Positions 21,650 to 31,389 of a DNA stretch of 64,000 nucleotides are shown here, one piece after another. The DNA lies in NCBI RefSeq assembly GCF_033963835.1, contig NZ_JAXBME010000001.1, positions 1 through 64,000 of the forward strand. The letters run 5' to 3'. Position 1 is the stretch's first letter. Each line of letters begins with the position of its first letter. Made by a program: the position numbers and the translations under genes. The notes under the pieces are model-generated. The model worked only from the letters and a program-made list of their open reading frames with translations. It had not been told where the DNA came from and made no database searches. Source of the stretch: Cytobacillus sp. IB215665 (GTDB lineage Bacteria; Bacillota; Bacilli; Bacillales; SM2101).

Positions 21650-21665
21650 TGTTTCACGTGAAACA
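21650..21665. other. parS: parS site, perfect 16-bp palindrome
   Basis: TGTTTCACGTGAAACA, the consensus Spo0J/ParB binding site, stands between rsmG and noc, about 8 kb from oriC. Spo0J loads here and spreads to organise the origin and recruit SMC. Confidence 0.97.
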
Positions 21666-21750
21666 TTTAATAGTAAAATGTAATAGCAGGAACTTTATCC
21701 TTTTATAGAGAATATTAATTGAGGAGTTTCTAAAAGGTGGTGTGTATCAT

Positions 21751-22596
21751 ATGAAACATCATTTTTCACGAATCTTTGGACTAAGTGAAAAAGAAGAAAG
21801 AGAAATTATCGAAACAACAGAAAATGAAGAAATTAAACAATTGCACGTAACGGATATCATCCCAAACCGATATCAGCCTCGGTCGGTATTTGCAGAAGAA
21901 AAAATTTCTGAATTGGCTTCAACTATTAGAACACATGGAATTATCCAACCAATAGTCGTTCGTATATTAGATGACCAAAAATATGAACTCATTGCGGGAG
22001 AACGTAGATGGAGAGCTGTTCAGCAATTGGGATGGGATACGATACCGGCTATTATAAAAAACTATAATGACACAGAAACAGCATCTGTTGCTTTGATAGA
22101 AAACCTACAACGCGAGGAATTATCAGCAATAGAAGAAGCGATAGCATATGCCAAATTACTAGAATTACATAATTTAACTCAGGAAGCGTTAGCTCAACGT
22201 CTTGGGAAAGGTCAATCAACAGTTGCAAATAAATTACGCTTGCTAAAGCTTCCAAATGAAATACAGCAAGCTTTAATGGAAAAGAAAATTACCGAACGCC
22301 ACGCAAGGGCATTAATTGCATTAAAAGATCCAAGAAAACAAATTCAGTTATTACATGAAATTATTGAGAAACATTTTAATGTCAAGCAAACAGAAGATCG
22401 TGTTGTAAAACTATTAGAACAATCAAATGTTAAAAAGAAGGCTAGTAGAAAGGCATTTAGTAAAGATATGAGAATTGCCGTAAATACAATACGTCAATCG
22501 TTATCTATGGTTGAAGACACTGGATTATCTATAAATGCTGAAGAAGAAGAATTCGATGAATACTATCAGTTCACAATAAAAATACCAAAGAAGTAA
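21751..22596 (+). CDS. noc: Nucleoid occlusion protein Noc
   Basis: Noc is a ParB paralogue that binds CTP and its own sites and blocks Z-ring assembly over the chromosome. The ATG at 21751 ([11 protein letters not shown]) fits the family start; the N-terminal amphipathic helix for membrane binding is present. The ParB/CTP-binding motifs GERRWRA and [14 protein letters not shown] are followed by the helix-turn-helix [18 protein letters not shown]. Position between rsmG and soj distinguishes it from spo0J. Confidence 0.94.
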   Translation: MKHHFSRIFGLSEKEEREIIETTENEEIKQLHVTDIIPNRYQPRSVFAEEKISELASTIRTHGIIQPIVVRILDDQKYELIAGERRWRAVQQLGWDTIPAIIKNYNDTETASVALIENLQREELSAIEEAIAYAKLLELHNLTQEALAQRLGKGQSTVANKLRLLKLPNEIQQALMEKKITERHARALIALKDPRKQIQLLHEIIEKHFNVKQTEDRVVKLLEQSNVKKKASRKAFSKDMRIAVNTIRQSLSMVEDTGLSINAEEEEFDEYYQFTIKIPKK

Positions 22597-22622
22597 AACC
22601 TCATCTCATGAGGTTTTACTTC
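22590..22622 (+). terminator. noc terminator
   Basis: A 15-base perfect stem (GAAGTAAAACCTCAT with its complement) surrounds a three-base loop and overlaps the noc stop codon; a modest T-rich tract follows. Confidence 0.75.
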
Positions 22623-22742
22623 TTTCGTTGTTTTTTACTATGACATGAGTTCGTAGCACCTTTGCCACAATTAAGTGATGAAGCTCGGAAAAAACCACAT
22701 CCTACTATATTAATAACTACAACAAAGCTTAAGAGCAAAGCC
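22611..22742 (-). repeat. MITE-like repeat, strongly degenerate copy
   Basis: On the minus strand it starts GGCTTTGCTCTTAAGC, continues with TTTGTTG and a GTGGTTTT stretch, then AAAGGTGCTACGAAC and AAAAACAACGAAAG, all recognisable parts of the family. It lies in the 424-base gap between noc and soj; the rest of that gap (22743-23020) shows nothing else I can name. Confidence 0.5.
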
Positions 22743-23020
22743 TTTTCTTTAGCTATGGAGTTGTTTTTACTAATATTAAGAAAATTTATGTGTAACTGTA
22801 CCTTTTCTCCAGTACAATGCTAACATAGCTACATTAAAAAACTTCTCGTTAGCTAATTTCATGAATAGATCCCAATTTAAAAACCATTATGATAGACAAA
22901 TAAGTAATAGTAATATGAGGAAGAGTTTTATTTTTTTGCGAAATTACAGTAAAATAGCATATTTTCATGATAAAATAGTGAAGTGGTAAAATTGATGTTC
23001 AATTAAAGGTAGGTGACATC

Positions 23021-23782
23021 GTGGGAAAAACAATTGCAATTGCTAATCAAAAAGGTGGAGTTGGGAAAACTACAACTTCTGTTAACTTAGGTGCTTGCTT
23101 AGCATACATAGGTAAGAAAGTCTTGCTAGTAGACATTGATCCACAAGGAAATGCAACTAGCGGAGCAGGGATTGAAAAGGCAGAAGTAGATCAGTGTATT
23201 TATGATATATTAGTTGAAGATATTGATGCAGAAGAAGTCACAATCCCAACAAAAGTTGAAAACTTGTATGCTATACCTGCGACCATTCAGCTTGCTGGTG
23301 CTGAAATAGAACTTGTTCCTACTATTTCACGTGAAGTGCGCTTAAAAAGGGCATTAGAACGTATTAAAGACCAATATGATTATATAATTATTGACTGTCC
23401 ACCGTCGCTAGGATTATTAACTATTAATTCTTTAACTGCTTCTGACGCAGTGTTAATACCTGTACAATGTGAATATTATGCGCTTGAAGGTTTAAGTCAG
23501 CTTCTTAATACTGTTAGACTTGTTCAAAAACATTTAAATACTGAACTTACTATTGAAGGGGTTCTACTTACAATGTTAGATGCTAGAACAAATTTAGGGA
23601 TTCAAGTGATTGATGAAGTGAAAAAGTACTTTCAAGATAAAGTATATCGAACGATTATTCCACGTAATGTAAGGTTAAGTGAAGCACCTAGTCATGGTGA
23701 ACCAATTATCATATATGATCCAAAATCAAGAGGAGCAGAAGTTTATTTAGATCTAGCAAAGGAAGTGGTTGCAAATGGCTAA
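23021..23782 (+). CDS. soj: Chromosome partitioning ATPase Soj (ParA)
   Basis: Soj is a ParA-type ATPase that acts with Spo0J in origin segregation and, in B. subtilis, controls DnaA activity. The 253-residue product starts with GTG and has the deviant Walker A KGGVGKTTT, Walker A-prime DIDPQGNATSG and the Walker B region DYIIIDCPPSLG. AGGTGACATC precedes the start. The stop overlaps spo0J by eight bases, so the pair is coupled. Confidence 0.96.
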   Translation: MGKTIAIANQKGGVGKTTTSVNLGACLAYIGKKVLLVDIDPQGNATSGAGIEKAEVDQCIYDILVEDIDAEEVTIPTKVENLYAIPATIQLAGAEIELVPTISREVRLKRALERIKDQYDYIIIDCPPSLGLLTINSLTASDAVLIPVQCEYYALEGLSQLLNTVRLVQKHLNTELTIEGVLLTMLDARTNLGIQVIDEVKKYFQDKVYRTIIPRNVRLSEAPSHGEPIIIYDPKSRGAEVYLDLAKEVVANG

Positions 23783-24626
23783 AGGTCTTGGAAAAGGTAT
23801 TAATGCTCTATTTGCAAGTATGGATGTGGGAAATGAAGAAATTGTTCAAGAGGTAAAAATTAACGAGTTAAGACCAAATCCATATCAACCTCGAAAAACA
23901 TTTCAACCAGAGGCAATCGACGAACTAAAAGAGTCTATCCTACAGCACGGAATATTACAACCACTAATTGTTAGGAAAAGCATTAAAGGGTTTGAAATTG
24001 TTGTAGGTGAACGTCGATTTAGGGCTGCTAAAGAGGCTGATTTATCAACTGTGCCAGTTGTTATTAGAGATTTATCAGAACAACAGATTATGGAACTCGC
24101 TCTATTAGAAAATTTACAGAGAGAGGATTTAACTCCTATCGAAGAAGCACTAGCTTACCAAACTTTAATTGATAAATTAGAGTTTACACAAGAGCAGTTA
24201 GCACAGCGGTTAGGAAAAAGTCGCCCTCATATCGCAAACCATCTTCGCTTGTTAGCTCTTCCTAAATCAATCCAAGTGCTCATTTCTGAAGGGAAACTAA
24301 CAATGGGACACGGGAGGACTTTGCTAGGCTTAAAAAATAAAGAAAAGACGAAAAAACTAGCTGAAAAAGTGATAAATGAACAATTAAATGTGAGACAACT
24401 AGAACAATTAGTTCAACAACTTAATAAAGATGTTCCACGTGAAACATCTAAGCCGAAAAAAGAAAAGAACATTTTTATTAGGGAAAGAGAATCAATATTA
24501 CGTGATCGGTTTGGGACGCCTGTTGTCATAAAACAAAATAAGAAAAAAGGAAAAATTGAAATTGAGTTTTTCTCAGAGGAAGATTTAGAAAGAATATTAG
24601 ATATATTAGATACACCTACAAAATGA
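23775..24626 (+). CDS. spo0J: Chromosome partitioning protein Spo0J (ParB)
   Basis: Spo0J binds parS, spreads as a CTP-dependent clamp and loads SMC. The ATG at 23775 (MAKGLGKGINALFASM) has GGAAGTGG upstream. The 283-residue product has the Soj-stimulating N-terminus (GLGKGINALF), the CTP motif GERRFRAAK, ENLQREDLTPIEEA and the helix-turn-helix AQRLGKSRPHIANHLRLL. The gene itself contains a parS site near its 3' end. Confidence 0.97.
   Translation: MAKGLGKGINALFASMDVGNEEIVQEVKINELRPNPYQPRKTFQPEAIDELKESILQHGILQPLIVRKSIKGFEIVVGERRFRAAKEADLSTVPVVIRDLSEQQIMELALLENLQREDLTPIEEALAYQTLIDKLEFTQEQLAQRLGKSRPHIANHLRLLALPKSIQVLISEGKLTMGHGRTLLGLKNKEKTKKLAEKVINEQLNVRQLEQLVQQLNKDVPRETSKPKKEKNIFIRERESILRDRFGTPVVIKQNKKKGKIEIEFFSEEDLERILDILDTPTK
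24431..24446. other. parS: parS site inside spo0J (one mismatch)
   Basis: TGTTCCACGTGAAACA differs by one base from the consensus. B. subtilis also carries this variant of parS within spo0J. Confidence 0.9.
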
Positions 24627-24634
24627 TTTTCAAT

Positions 24635-24662
24635 GAGCCATCATTAGCGGTGGCTTTTTTTT
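24635..24662 (+). terminator. spo0J terminator
   Basis: GAGCCATC pairs with GGTGGCTT (one G-U) over a six-base loop and is followed by a run of eight T. Confidence 0.85.
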
Positions 24663-24709
24663 ATTAGTTATTTTATATTATAGTGAATGCAACCAGAAGG
24701 GGATATGAA

Positions 24710-25423
24710 ATGGTATTACTTGGAACTGTGATTAATTGTGTATCAATCGTTGTTGGTACGTTATTTGGAATGTTCATGCAAAGAATTCCAGAGAGAGTGA
24801 AAACGACTGTTTTACAAGGGATTGGTTTATCCGTCTTCATATTAGGAATACAGATGGGACTCAAAAGTGAACAATTTATCCTTGTAATCTTAAGTTTAGC
24901 TCTAGGAGGAATACTAGGTGAACTTTGGGGCTTAGATGACAAATTAAATTTGTTAGGTAAATGGCTGGAAAATAAAATAGGGACAAAGGATGAAGGTGCA
25001 GTTGCTAAAGGTTTTGTGACGGCAACATTAATATTCGTTATAGGGGCTATGGCAATTTTAGGTGCACTTGATAGTGGATTGAGAAACGATCACAATATAC
25101 TATTCACTAAATCAATACTTGATGGATTTACTAGCTTTGTATTGGCTACAACATTAGGTGTCGGAGTAATTTTTTCTGCTATACCAGTGTTTATTTATCA
25201 AGGTTCATTAGCGATGTTTGCTACTCAAATCGACAAATGGATACCACCAAAGTTGATGGAATTACTCATAGTAGAAATCACAGCAACAGGTGGTATAATG
25301 ATAATCGCTATAGGATTAAATATGTTAGGGATAACAAAAATCCGTGTTGCAAACATGTTACCAAGTCTGTTGTTTGTATCATTATTTGTGACAGTATTGT
25401 ATTTTTGGCCAATTTTACCGTAA
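24710..25423 (+). CDS. DUF554 membrane protein
   Basis: A 237-residue integral membrane protein of the DUF554 family (B. subtilis YdfK/YqgA type), with about six or seven membrane segments and the family start MVLLGTVINCVSIVVGTLFG. Its biochemical role is unknown. The ATG at 24710 has AAGGGG seven bases upstream, so earlier in-frame starts are not favoured. A terminator hairpin about 190 bases downstream has been separated from the gene by a MITE insertion. Confidence 0.85.
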   Translation: MVLLGTVINCVSIVVGTLFGMFMQRIPERVKTTVLQGIGLSVFILGIQMGLKSEQFILVILSLALGGILGELWGLDDKLNLLGKWLENKIGTKDEGAVAKGFVTATLIFVIGAMAILGALDSGLRNDHNILFTKSILDGFTSFVLATTLGVGVIFSAIPVFIYQGSLAMFATQIDKWIPPKLMELLIVEITATGGIMIIAIGLNMLGITKIRVANMLPSLLFVSLFVTVLYFWPILP

Positions 25424-25487
25424 ATTAATGAATCTTGTTGATAATTGTAACTACAAAACCATTCTTGCAACAATATTTTAACAAGTT

Positions 25488-25595
25488 GGCTCTTTCATAA
25501 ACTTTGTTGCTATAGTTCTTAAATTAGAAGGAAAAAATATGTCACTATCTTGTTTAATTATTAGTATGACAAATAATAATCTATGCAAAACAGCC
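25488..25595 (+). repeat. MITE-like repeat with perfect 8-bp target duplication
   Basis: The copy runs from GGCTCTTTCATAAAC to CTATGCAAAACAGCC (108 bases, internally shortened). It is flanked by identical AACAAGTT at 25480-25487 and 25596-25603. This is the clearest evidence that the family moved by transposition. Confidence 0.9.
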
Positions 25596-25612
25596 AACAA
25601 GTTATTGATGAC

Positions 25613-25650
25613 TGCACCATGTACATTTTTTAATATGGTGCAGGATTTTT
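25613..25650 (+). terminator. Terminator downstream of the DUF554 gene
   Basis: TGCACCAT pairs with ATGGTGCA and is followed by GGATTTTTTA. It lies directly after the MITE copy and before the convergent yyaC stop. Confidence 0.7.
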
Positions 25651-25658
25651 TATACGAA

Positions 25659-26258
25659 CTAGCGAAGGAACCTAGATGATAGTTCTTTTAAACTATATTG
25701 GTTGTGTGCCTCATTAATGGCATTTGCTATCGTTTTAGCCATACTCATGACAATATGTAATCTAGTATTTTGTAGGACAAAAAACTCCATAAACCCACTC
25801 ACGTTTACAATTCCCGTCATATGAATATCGCCTACTGCAGGTAATTCTTTATTTACCCCAGCACCTGGTTTAACAGGTCCATCTCCAATTGAAATATAAC
25901 CTACACTATTTAATTTCCCTAAACAAGCATCAATACCAATGATAAATGGATTCCGGTAAGCGTTATTAATTTCTATTAACTTATCTTTCAGATTTACAGC
26001 ATGAATAGGATCCTCTAACGTTCCATATACATGAAAATGAGTCAAATTCTTTTCCTCAAGTTTTGAACCTACTAATGGTCCAAGTGAATCACCAGTTGAT
26101 CGATCGGTACCAATACAGACGAATACAATTGGTTGCTGAATTTCTTGTGGTAAGGAGGAAAGGAGTTTTGTTGCTAAGCTATTAATTGCGTGACCATCCT
26201 CATGAGACACACGAGTACTTTCATTAACAATATTTAAAAATTTCGGTTTAAGATTCAT
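25659..26258 (-). CDS. yyaC: Sporulation protein YyaC (DUF1256)
   Basis: YyaC has a fold related to the GPR spore protease and is made during sporulation in B. subtilis; its substrate is not known. The ATG at 26258 (MNLKPKFLN) has AAAGGAGTG nine bases upstream, giving 199 residues. The core VFVCIGTDRSTGDSLGPLVG and IGIDACLGK carry conserved acidic residues. It is one of the few minus-strand genes right of the origin and is transcribed divergently from the next gene. Confidence 0.93.
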   Translation of the reverse strand: MNLKPKFLNIVNESTRVSHEDGHAINSLATKLLSSLPQEIQQPIVFVCIGTDRSTGDSLGPLVGSKLEEKNLTHFHVYGTLEDPIHAVNLKDKLIEINNAYRNPFIIGIDACLGKLNSVGYISIGDGPVKPGAGVNKELPAVGDIHMTGIVNVSGFMEFFVLQNTRLHIVMSMAKTIANAINEAHNQYSLKELSSRFLR

Positions 26259-26350
26259 AGCTTTCACTCCTTTGTAATAGTAGTAACAGTATACGGAGGA
26301 AAAATTAAAACTATACATAAAATAGTTAAATGAAAAGAGGGAGCATGAGT

Positions 26351-27370
26351 ATGTTAAAGTCTGGATTGAAGTGGATGTTTTTAATATTAGGCACAATGAT
26401 TGGAGCAGGCTATGCATCTGGAAGAGAGATTTGGCAGTTTTTTGGACAAGAAAGTGGACTTGCTATCATCATTTTTACTTTAATATTTATCATTAGTTGC
26501 TTTGTCATTATGAAAATAAGTTACGAGGAGCAATCTGAACATTTTCTACCTGTCTTGCAAAGACTAGTAGGTAAACGATTATCTTTAGCATATGATTGGA
26601 TGATAATATTATATTTATTTACTACTACTGTTGTTATGCTTGCAGGTGGAGGAGCTACACTAGAAATATTACAGATTCCATATTGGATAGGAATATTAAT
26701 TTTTTGCTTCATGCTTGTATTCTTGTTTATATGGGATTTAAAAGGAATTGTATCCATTAATATTTTTATTCTACCGATTTTAATTATTAGTTTAATGGTA
26801 ACATTATTTCTGTTTTTATATAAAAATGGACAAAGTATTAATCTCAATCTTAATGAACAATCAAATTGGCCGTCTGCATTTACTTTTACAGCATTAAATA
26901 TTCTACCTTTAGTTGCTGTTCTTTCAGCAATTGGTAAAGAAATAAAAAGGGTTGGTGAGGCATGGATTGCAAGTATAGGGAGTGGCTTATTATTAGGGAT
27001 TATTTCATTTATTTATAATCAGTCATTATTACAAATAGCTAGTGAAATGATACTTTATGAGATTCCGTTATTTGGAGTATTGAAATACTTTCCATATGCC
27101 ATGTTGATTATTATGTCATTTTTATTATGGTCAGCCATCTATACAACTGCTGCTTCTGGCATATTCGGTTTAACAACGAGATTTCGAAAGAAAATAAAGC
27201 TCCCGTTTTGGCTCCTTGCATTGTTAACTTTAATTACTATGATTCCGTTTACGTCATTTGGATTTGCTACATTAGTATCTGTTCTCTATCCTATCTATGG
27301 TGTCATAAATTTATATTTGCTTGCAGCAATATTGATCCATCCTATTGCAAATCGGTATAAATGGGAATGA
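26351..27370 (+). CDS. YkvI-like membrane transporter
   Basis: A 339-residue protein with about nine to ten membrane segments. The N-terminal motif LGTMIGAGYASGREIWQFF is typical of the YkvI group (COG3949), which is related to the APC/LeuT-fold transporters; the substrate is unknown. ATG 26351 (MLKSGLKW) has AGAGGGAG eight bases upstream; ATG 26345 is a close alternative. B. subtilis has a membrane protein gene (yyaD) at the equivalent place next to yyaC. Confidence 0.8.
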   Translation: MLKSGLKWMFLILGTMIGAGYASGREIWQFFGQESGLAIIIFTLIFIISCFVIMKISYEEQSEHFLPVLQRLVGKRLSLAYDWMIILYLFTTTVVMLAGGGATLEILQIPYWIGILIFCFMLVFLFIWDLKGIVSINIFILPILIISLMVTLFLFLYKNGQSINLNLNEQSNWPSAFTFTALNILPLVAVLSAIGKEIKRVGEAWIASIGSGLLLGIISFIYNQSLLQIASEMILYEIPLFGVLKYFPYAMLIIMSFLLWSAIYTTAASGIFGLTTRFRKKIKLPFWLLALLTLITMIPFTSFGFATLVSVLYPIYGVINLYLLAAILIHPIANRYKWE

Positions 27371-27426
27371 AAACTTGGTAATATAGTAGTATCGACTTTA
27401 CTATAAGCAGTTTCCTGAATATTAAA

Positions 27427-27589
27427 GGCTCTTTTCGTAAACATTGTTGCTATTGTTATTAAGTTAGAACTATAAAAAGTGGTTTTATGTTGTTAGTCAT
27501 CATTGTACAGAAGAAAAGATGCCACGAACGATAGTTATAATCGTATGTAGCTCTAATTATGAAAAACAACAATCAATGCGAAAACAGTC
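27427..27589 (+). repeat. MITE-like repeat with 7/8 target duplication, near-consensus copy
   Basis: The copy runs from GGCTCTTTTCGTAAAC to CAATGCGAAAACAGTC (163 bases) and carries the full middle with AGAAAAGATGCCACGAACG. Flanks ATATTAAA (27419-27426) and ATGTTAAA (27590-27597) match at seven of eight positions. Confidence 0.88.
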
Positions 27590-27631
27590 ATGTTAAATGA
27601 TGAAAATAGATGTATGAAAGGATAGTGTAAG

Positions 27632-27829
27632 TTGGAAAATAAACAATTTGGAATAAATGATATCGTTGAAATGAAAAAGCAACACCCTTGTGGTGTGAAT
27701 AGATGGAAAATTATCCGTATGGGTATGGACATTAGGATTAAATGTGAAGGGTGTGGACATAGTGTAATGCTTCCAAGAAAAGAATTCACACGTAAAATGA
27801 AAAAAATTATTGAAAAATATGAGGAATAA
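27632..27829 (+). CDS. yyzM: DUF951 small protein YyzM
   Basis: A 65-residue protein of the DUF951 family. It has NDIVEMKKQHPCGVNRWKI and a CEGCGH pair, a small zinc-ribbon-like pattern often seen beside ychF. A TTG start follows GAAAGGATAG. It is probably nucleic-acid binding, but no function is established. Confidence 0.88.
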   Translation: MENKQFGINDIVEMKKQHPCGVNRWKIIRMGMDIRIKCEGCGHSVMLPRKEFTRKMKKIIEKYEE

Positions 27830-27904
27830 TTTAAAGTTATCCGTACTTTAGTTAGTAAAAAAACATGCTAATTTGAAATAACCTCTTATAAGGGTGATAC
27901 GAAG

Positions 27905-29908
27905 GTGAGAGTAAAGTATAAAACAGCTTGTCCGTTAAATTGTTGGGATAGTTGTGGTTTTGAAGTAACAGTTGAAAATAATATGGTTGTAAAAATTGAA
28001 GGAGATCAAGATCACCCGATTACAAAAGGTAAAATTTGTGGAAGGGGTAGGATGCTTGAACACCGAGCAAATTCTAATGAAAGAGTAAAATATCCACTAA
28101 AAAAAGTGAATGGGACGTTTCAAAGAATTTCATGGGAGCAAGCGCTAAATGAAATTTCTAATAAACTAGCTGCTATTAAGAAAACATACGGTACGACAGC
28201 AGTACTTCATAGCCATGATTACTCAAATAGTGGATTGTTAACAAACCTTGATAAACGTTTCTTTAATTGCTATGGAGGAGTTACGGAACTAACAGGTAGC
28301 ATTTGTTGGGGAGCAGGCATAGAAGCACAAACTTGGGATTTCGGTGATTCATATAGTCATAGTCCAGATGACGTATTTAATAGCAAAAATATAGTGATTT
28401 GGGGTAGAAATGTAGCGCGTACGAACATGCATTTATACGCTAATTTAACCAAAGCCAAAAAGCAAGGTGCGAATATTATAGTTATTGATCCAATGTCAAA
28501 TGCAACTGCAAAATTAAGTAATGAATATGTTTCGATTAAGCCTGGTATGGACGGTTTGTTAGCGATAGGTATTATGAAAGAGATCGTGCGCCTCAATTTA
28601 CAAGATCAACAATTTATTGATGACCATACGCTTGGCTATAGTGATTTACTGAACATACTTGAAGAAATAACACTAGATGAACTTGAAGAGCTTACAGATG
28701 TATCGAAAGATATTATGACAAAATTAGCTCATATATATGCGAATGAGCCAACAATGACTTATTTAGGTTTAGGTATGCAAAGATATACAAATGGAGGGAA
28801 TACGATCCGTTTGATCGATGCTTTGGTTGCAATAAGTGGTAATATCGGTATTCCTGGTGGAGGTGTGAATTTTGCTAATAAGCAAGTCGGTGAAAGCTTT
28901 GACATAAATGCACTGTCATTGCCAAATCGCAGACATCATAAAAGGACATTTACCATGATGCAACAAGCAGAAGGGATTCTTTTAGCTAATGATCCGCCTA
29001 TTAAAATGGTCTTTGTTACATGTGGAAACCCAGTTACACAAGTACCAAATACAAATCGAGTGAAACAAGCTTTTTCAAAGGTAGACACGATAGTTGTTGT
29101 AGAACAATTTATGACTGATACTGCTCAGATGGCTGATTATGTATTACCAACTACGACCGTATTTGAAGAAGAGGACGTGTATTATTCGTCTATGTATCAT
29201 CATTACGTGAATTATGGTTCAAAATTAGTCGAGCCTCCCGGTGAAGTAAAATCGGAATTAATGATATGGACAGAGTTGGCAAAACGCTTAAGTTTTGCAG
29301 ATGATTTTGCATTTGATAGAGAACAATTTATTAATATTGGGTTAGGAGATTTAGTTACAAAAGGTATTACACTTGAGAGATTAAGAAAGTATGATCATTT
29401 ACCTTTACCTATTGATCATGTTCCTTGGAGTGATAAGAAGTTTATGACAGCAAGTGGAAAGTATGAATTTACTTCATCACAAGCAACCCAAAAAGGTTTT
29501 GATGGCCGGTTACGAATTGATTATCCACTTGAATCAAAACAAAAAAATCCAGATCTCCTTGGAAAATATCCATATACTTTGTTGTCCATTCATCCATTGA
29601 GATCAAATCATTCGCAACACTATCATCTTATTGATTCTATGCAAGAAATTAAGGTAGAGGTATCAAAAGATGTTGCTGAAAAAGAAAGACTACAAGAAGA
29701 TGATCTTGTAAAAGTGTTTAATGAACGTGGAGAACTAGAGGGACGTGTGCGAATTTTGAAAGAAGCCCATCGCAATACAATTAATATAGATGAAGGTCAG
29801 TGGAGTAAGTTTGGTGGAAGTGTTAATTTGCTCACTCCAAATCGTATTTCAGATAATGGGATGGGGAGCACTTTGTTTGATTGTGTTGTAGCGATTGAAA
29901 AAATATAA
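27905..29908 (+). CDS. yyaE: Molybdopterin oxidoreductase (YyaE-like)
   Basis: A 667-residue member of the DMSO-reductase superfamily. The N-terminus has an iron-sulfur Cys set (CPLNCWDSC at residues 9-17 and KGKICGRG near 44), followed by the molybdopterin-binding domains; the C-terminal dinucleotide-binding domain is recognised from PYTLLSIHPLRSNHSQH. The substrate is unknown. Length and location between yyzM and ychF match B. subtilis YyaE. The GTG start follows AAGGGTGATACGAAG. Its cofactor need fits with the modAB molybdate transporter in the same window. Confidence 0.88.
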   Translation: MRVKYKTACPLNCWDSCGFEVTVENNMVVKIEGDQDHPITKGKICGRGRMLEHRANSNERVKYPLKKVNGTFQRISWEQALNEISNKLAAIKKTYGTTAVLHSHDYSNSGLLTNLDKRFFNCYGGVTELTGSICWGAGIEAQTWDFGDSYSHSPDDVFNSKNIVIWGRNVARTNMHLYANLTKAKKQGANIIVIDPMSNATAKLSNEYVSIKPGMDGLLAIGIMKEIVRLNLQDQQFIDDHTLGYSDLLNILEEITLDELEELTDVSKDIMTKLAHIYANEPTMTYLGLGMQRYTNGGNTIRLIDALVAISGNIGIPGGGVNFANKQVGESFDINALSLPNRRHHKRTFTMMQQAEGILLANDPPIKMVFVTCGNPVTQVPNTNRVKQAFSKVDTIVVVEQFMTDTAQMADYVLPTTTVFEEEDVYYSSMYHHYVNYGSKLVEPPGEVKSELMIWTELAKRLSFADDFAFDREQFINIGLGDLVTKGITLERLRKYDHLPLPIDHVPWSDKKFMTASGKYEFTSSQATQKGFDGRLRIDYPLESKQKNPDLLGKYPYTLLSIHPLRSNHSQHYHLIDSMQEIKVEVSKDVAEKERLQEDDLVKVFNERGELEGRVRILKEAHRNTINIDEGQWSKFGGSVNLLTPNRISDNGMGSTLFDCVVAIEKI

Positions 29909-29989
29909 CTCCTTGTTTTTTTAACTAGGAATCACTATAATTGGGAAAGACTGAATTGATAGCGGATAAATAAGAGGAGTGAAATTACA

Positions 29990-31090
29990 ATGGCTTTAAC
30001 TGCAGGAATTGTGGGTCTACCGAATGTTGGTAAATCTACGCTTTTTAATGCAATTACTCAAGCGGGAGCTGAATCAGCAAACTACCCGTTTTGTACAATA
30101 GATCCTAATGTAGGCATAGTAGAAGTACCTGATCATCGCTTGGAGAAATTAACGGAGCTTGTTCAGCCGAAAAAGACTGTACCTACAGCATTTGAATTTA
30201 CAGATATAGCTGGTATTGTTAAGGGAGCAAGTAAAGGTGAAGGTTTAGGTAATAAATTTTTGTCTCATATTCGACAAGTTGATGCTATTTGTCATGTTGT
30301 TCGTTGTTTTGTGGATGAAAATATTACTCATGTGTCTGGTCAAGTGGATCCAATTGCAGACATAGAAACAATTAATTTAGAACTAATTTTAGCAGATTTA
30401 GAAACTGTAGATAAACGAATTGATCGCGTTGGCAAAATGGCAAAGCAGAAAGATAAAGAAGCGATGTACGAGCACGAGGTGCTTGTGAAGCTGAAGGAAA
30501 CTTTTGAAAATGAAAAGCCAGCACGTTCAGTTGAGTTTACTGAAGAGCAAATGAAAATTGTTAAAGGACTACACTTATTAACGATTAAACCTATTCTATA
30601 TGTGGCGAACGTCAGTGAAGAGGAAGTCGCGGATCCTTCAAACAATGAATATGTAACGCAAGTTAGAGAATTTGCAGCAGGAGAAAATTCAGAAGTCATC
30701 GTAGTATGCGCAAAAATTGAATCTGAGATTGTTGAGCTTGAAGGGGAAGAGAAAGAAATGTTTCTTGAAGAGCTCGGAATAGAAGAATCAGGCCTAGATC
30801 AACTTATTCGTGCAACCTATAGCTTACTTGGACTAGCTACTTATTTTACAGCCGGTGTTCAGGAGGTTAGAGCATGGACTTTCCGTAAAGGAATGAAGGC
30901 TCCTCAATGTGCAGGGGTCATCCATACAGATTTTGAACGTGGCTTTATTAGAGCAGAAACAGTGTCATACGACGACCTTTTAGCGGCAGGTTCTATGACA
31001 ACGGCGAAGGAAGCTGGTAATGTTCGCTTGGAAGGAAAAGAGTATATTGTTCAAGATGGAGATGTCATTCACTTTCGATTTAATGTGTAA
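29990..31090 (+). CDS. ychF: Redox-regulated ribosome-binding ATPase YchF
   Basis: YchF is an Obg-family P-loop protein that prefers ATP and binds ribosomes. The 366-residue product begins MALTAGIVGLPNVGKSTLFN, has DIAGIVKGASKGEGLGNKFL (switch II) and a C-terminal TGS domain. A GAGGAGTG site lies upstream. It is the yyaF gene of the B. subtilis order and precedes the rpsF operon. Confidence 0.97.
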   Translation: MALTAGIVGLPNVGKSTLFNAITQAGAESANYPFCTIDPNVGIVEVPDHRLEKLTELVQPKKTVPTAFEFTDIAGIVKGASKGEGLGNKFLSHIRQVDAICHVVRCFVDENITHVSGQVDPIADIETINLELILADLETVDKRIDRVGKMAKQKDKEAMYEHEVLVKLKETFENEKPARSVEFTEEQMKIVKGLHLLTIKPILYVANVSEEEVADPSNNEYVTQVREFAAGENSEVIVVCAKIESEIVELEGEEKEMFLEELGIEESGLDQLIRATYSLLGLATYFTAGVQEVRAWTFRKGMKAPQCAGVIHTDFERGFIRAETVSYDDLLAAGSMTTAKEAGNVRLEGKEYIVQDGDVIHFRFNV

Positions 31091-31108
31091 AACAGTATCT
31101 ATCGTTTA

Positions 31109-31259
31109 GGCTCTTTTCGTAAACTTTGTTACTACTTTAACTTAATTTGAGAAGCTAGATGATGGTGATAGCCATTGTCTTTGCTTTATAGAAGAAAAGA
31201 TGTCACGAACGTTAGTTATGTGCGTGTTTGTTGGCAAGCACAATCATGTGAAAACAGCT
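31109..31259 (+). repeat. MITE-like repeat
   Basis: The copy runs from GGCTCTTTTCGTAAAC to ATGTGAAAACAGCT and keeps AGAAAAGATGTCACGAACG. Flanking 8-mers do not match clearly. It lies directly after ychF. Confidence 0.8.
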
Positions 31260-31389
31260 CGACGTAAAAGTAATGGCTTCACATAATTGTGTTTTGTAAG
31301 ATTTTTTAGGTGCATGCGCTTAAATGTATATACAAGGGTTAATTTTATTTAACAATAAGAAGCTCGAGTGTCTATCTCTTCGAGGTTAC

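Noticed and set aside
23321-23336. Third parS site in soj
   Set aside because: The sequence around ATTTCACGTGAAG has about four mismatches to parS, too many to call.
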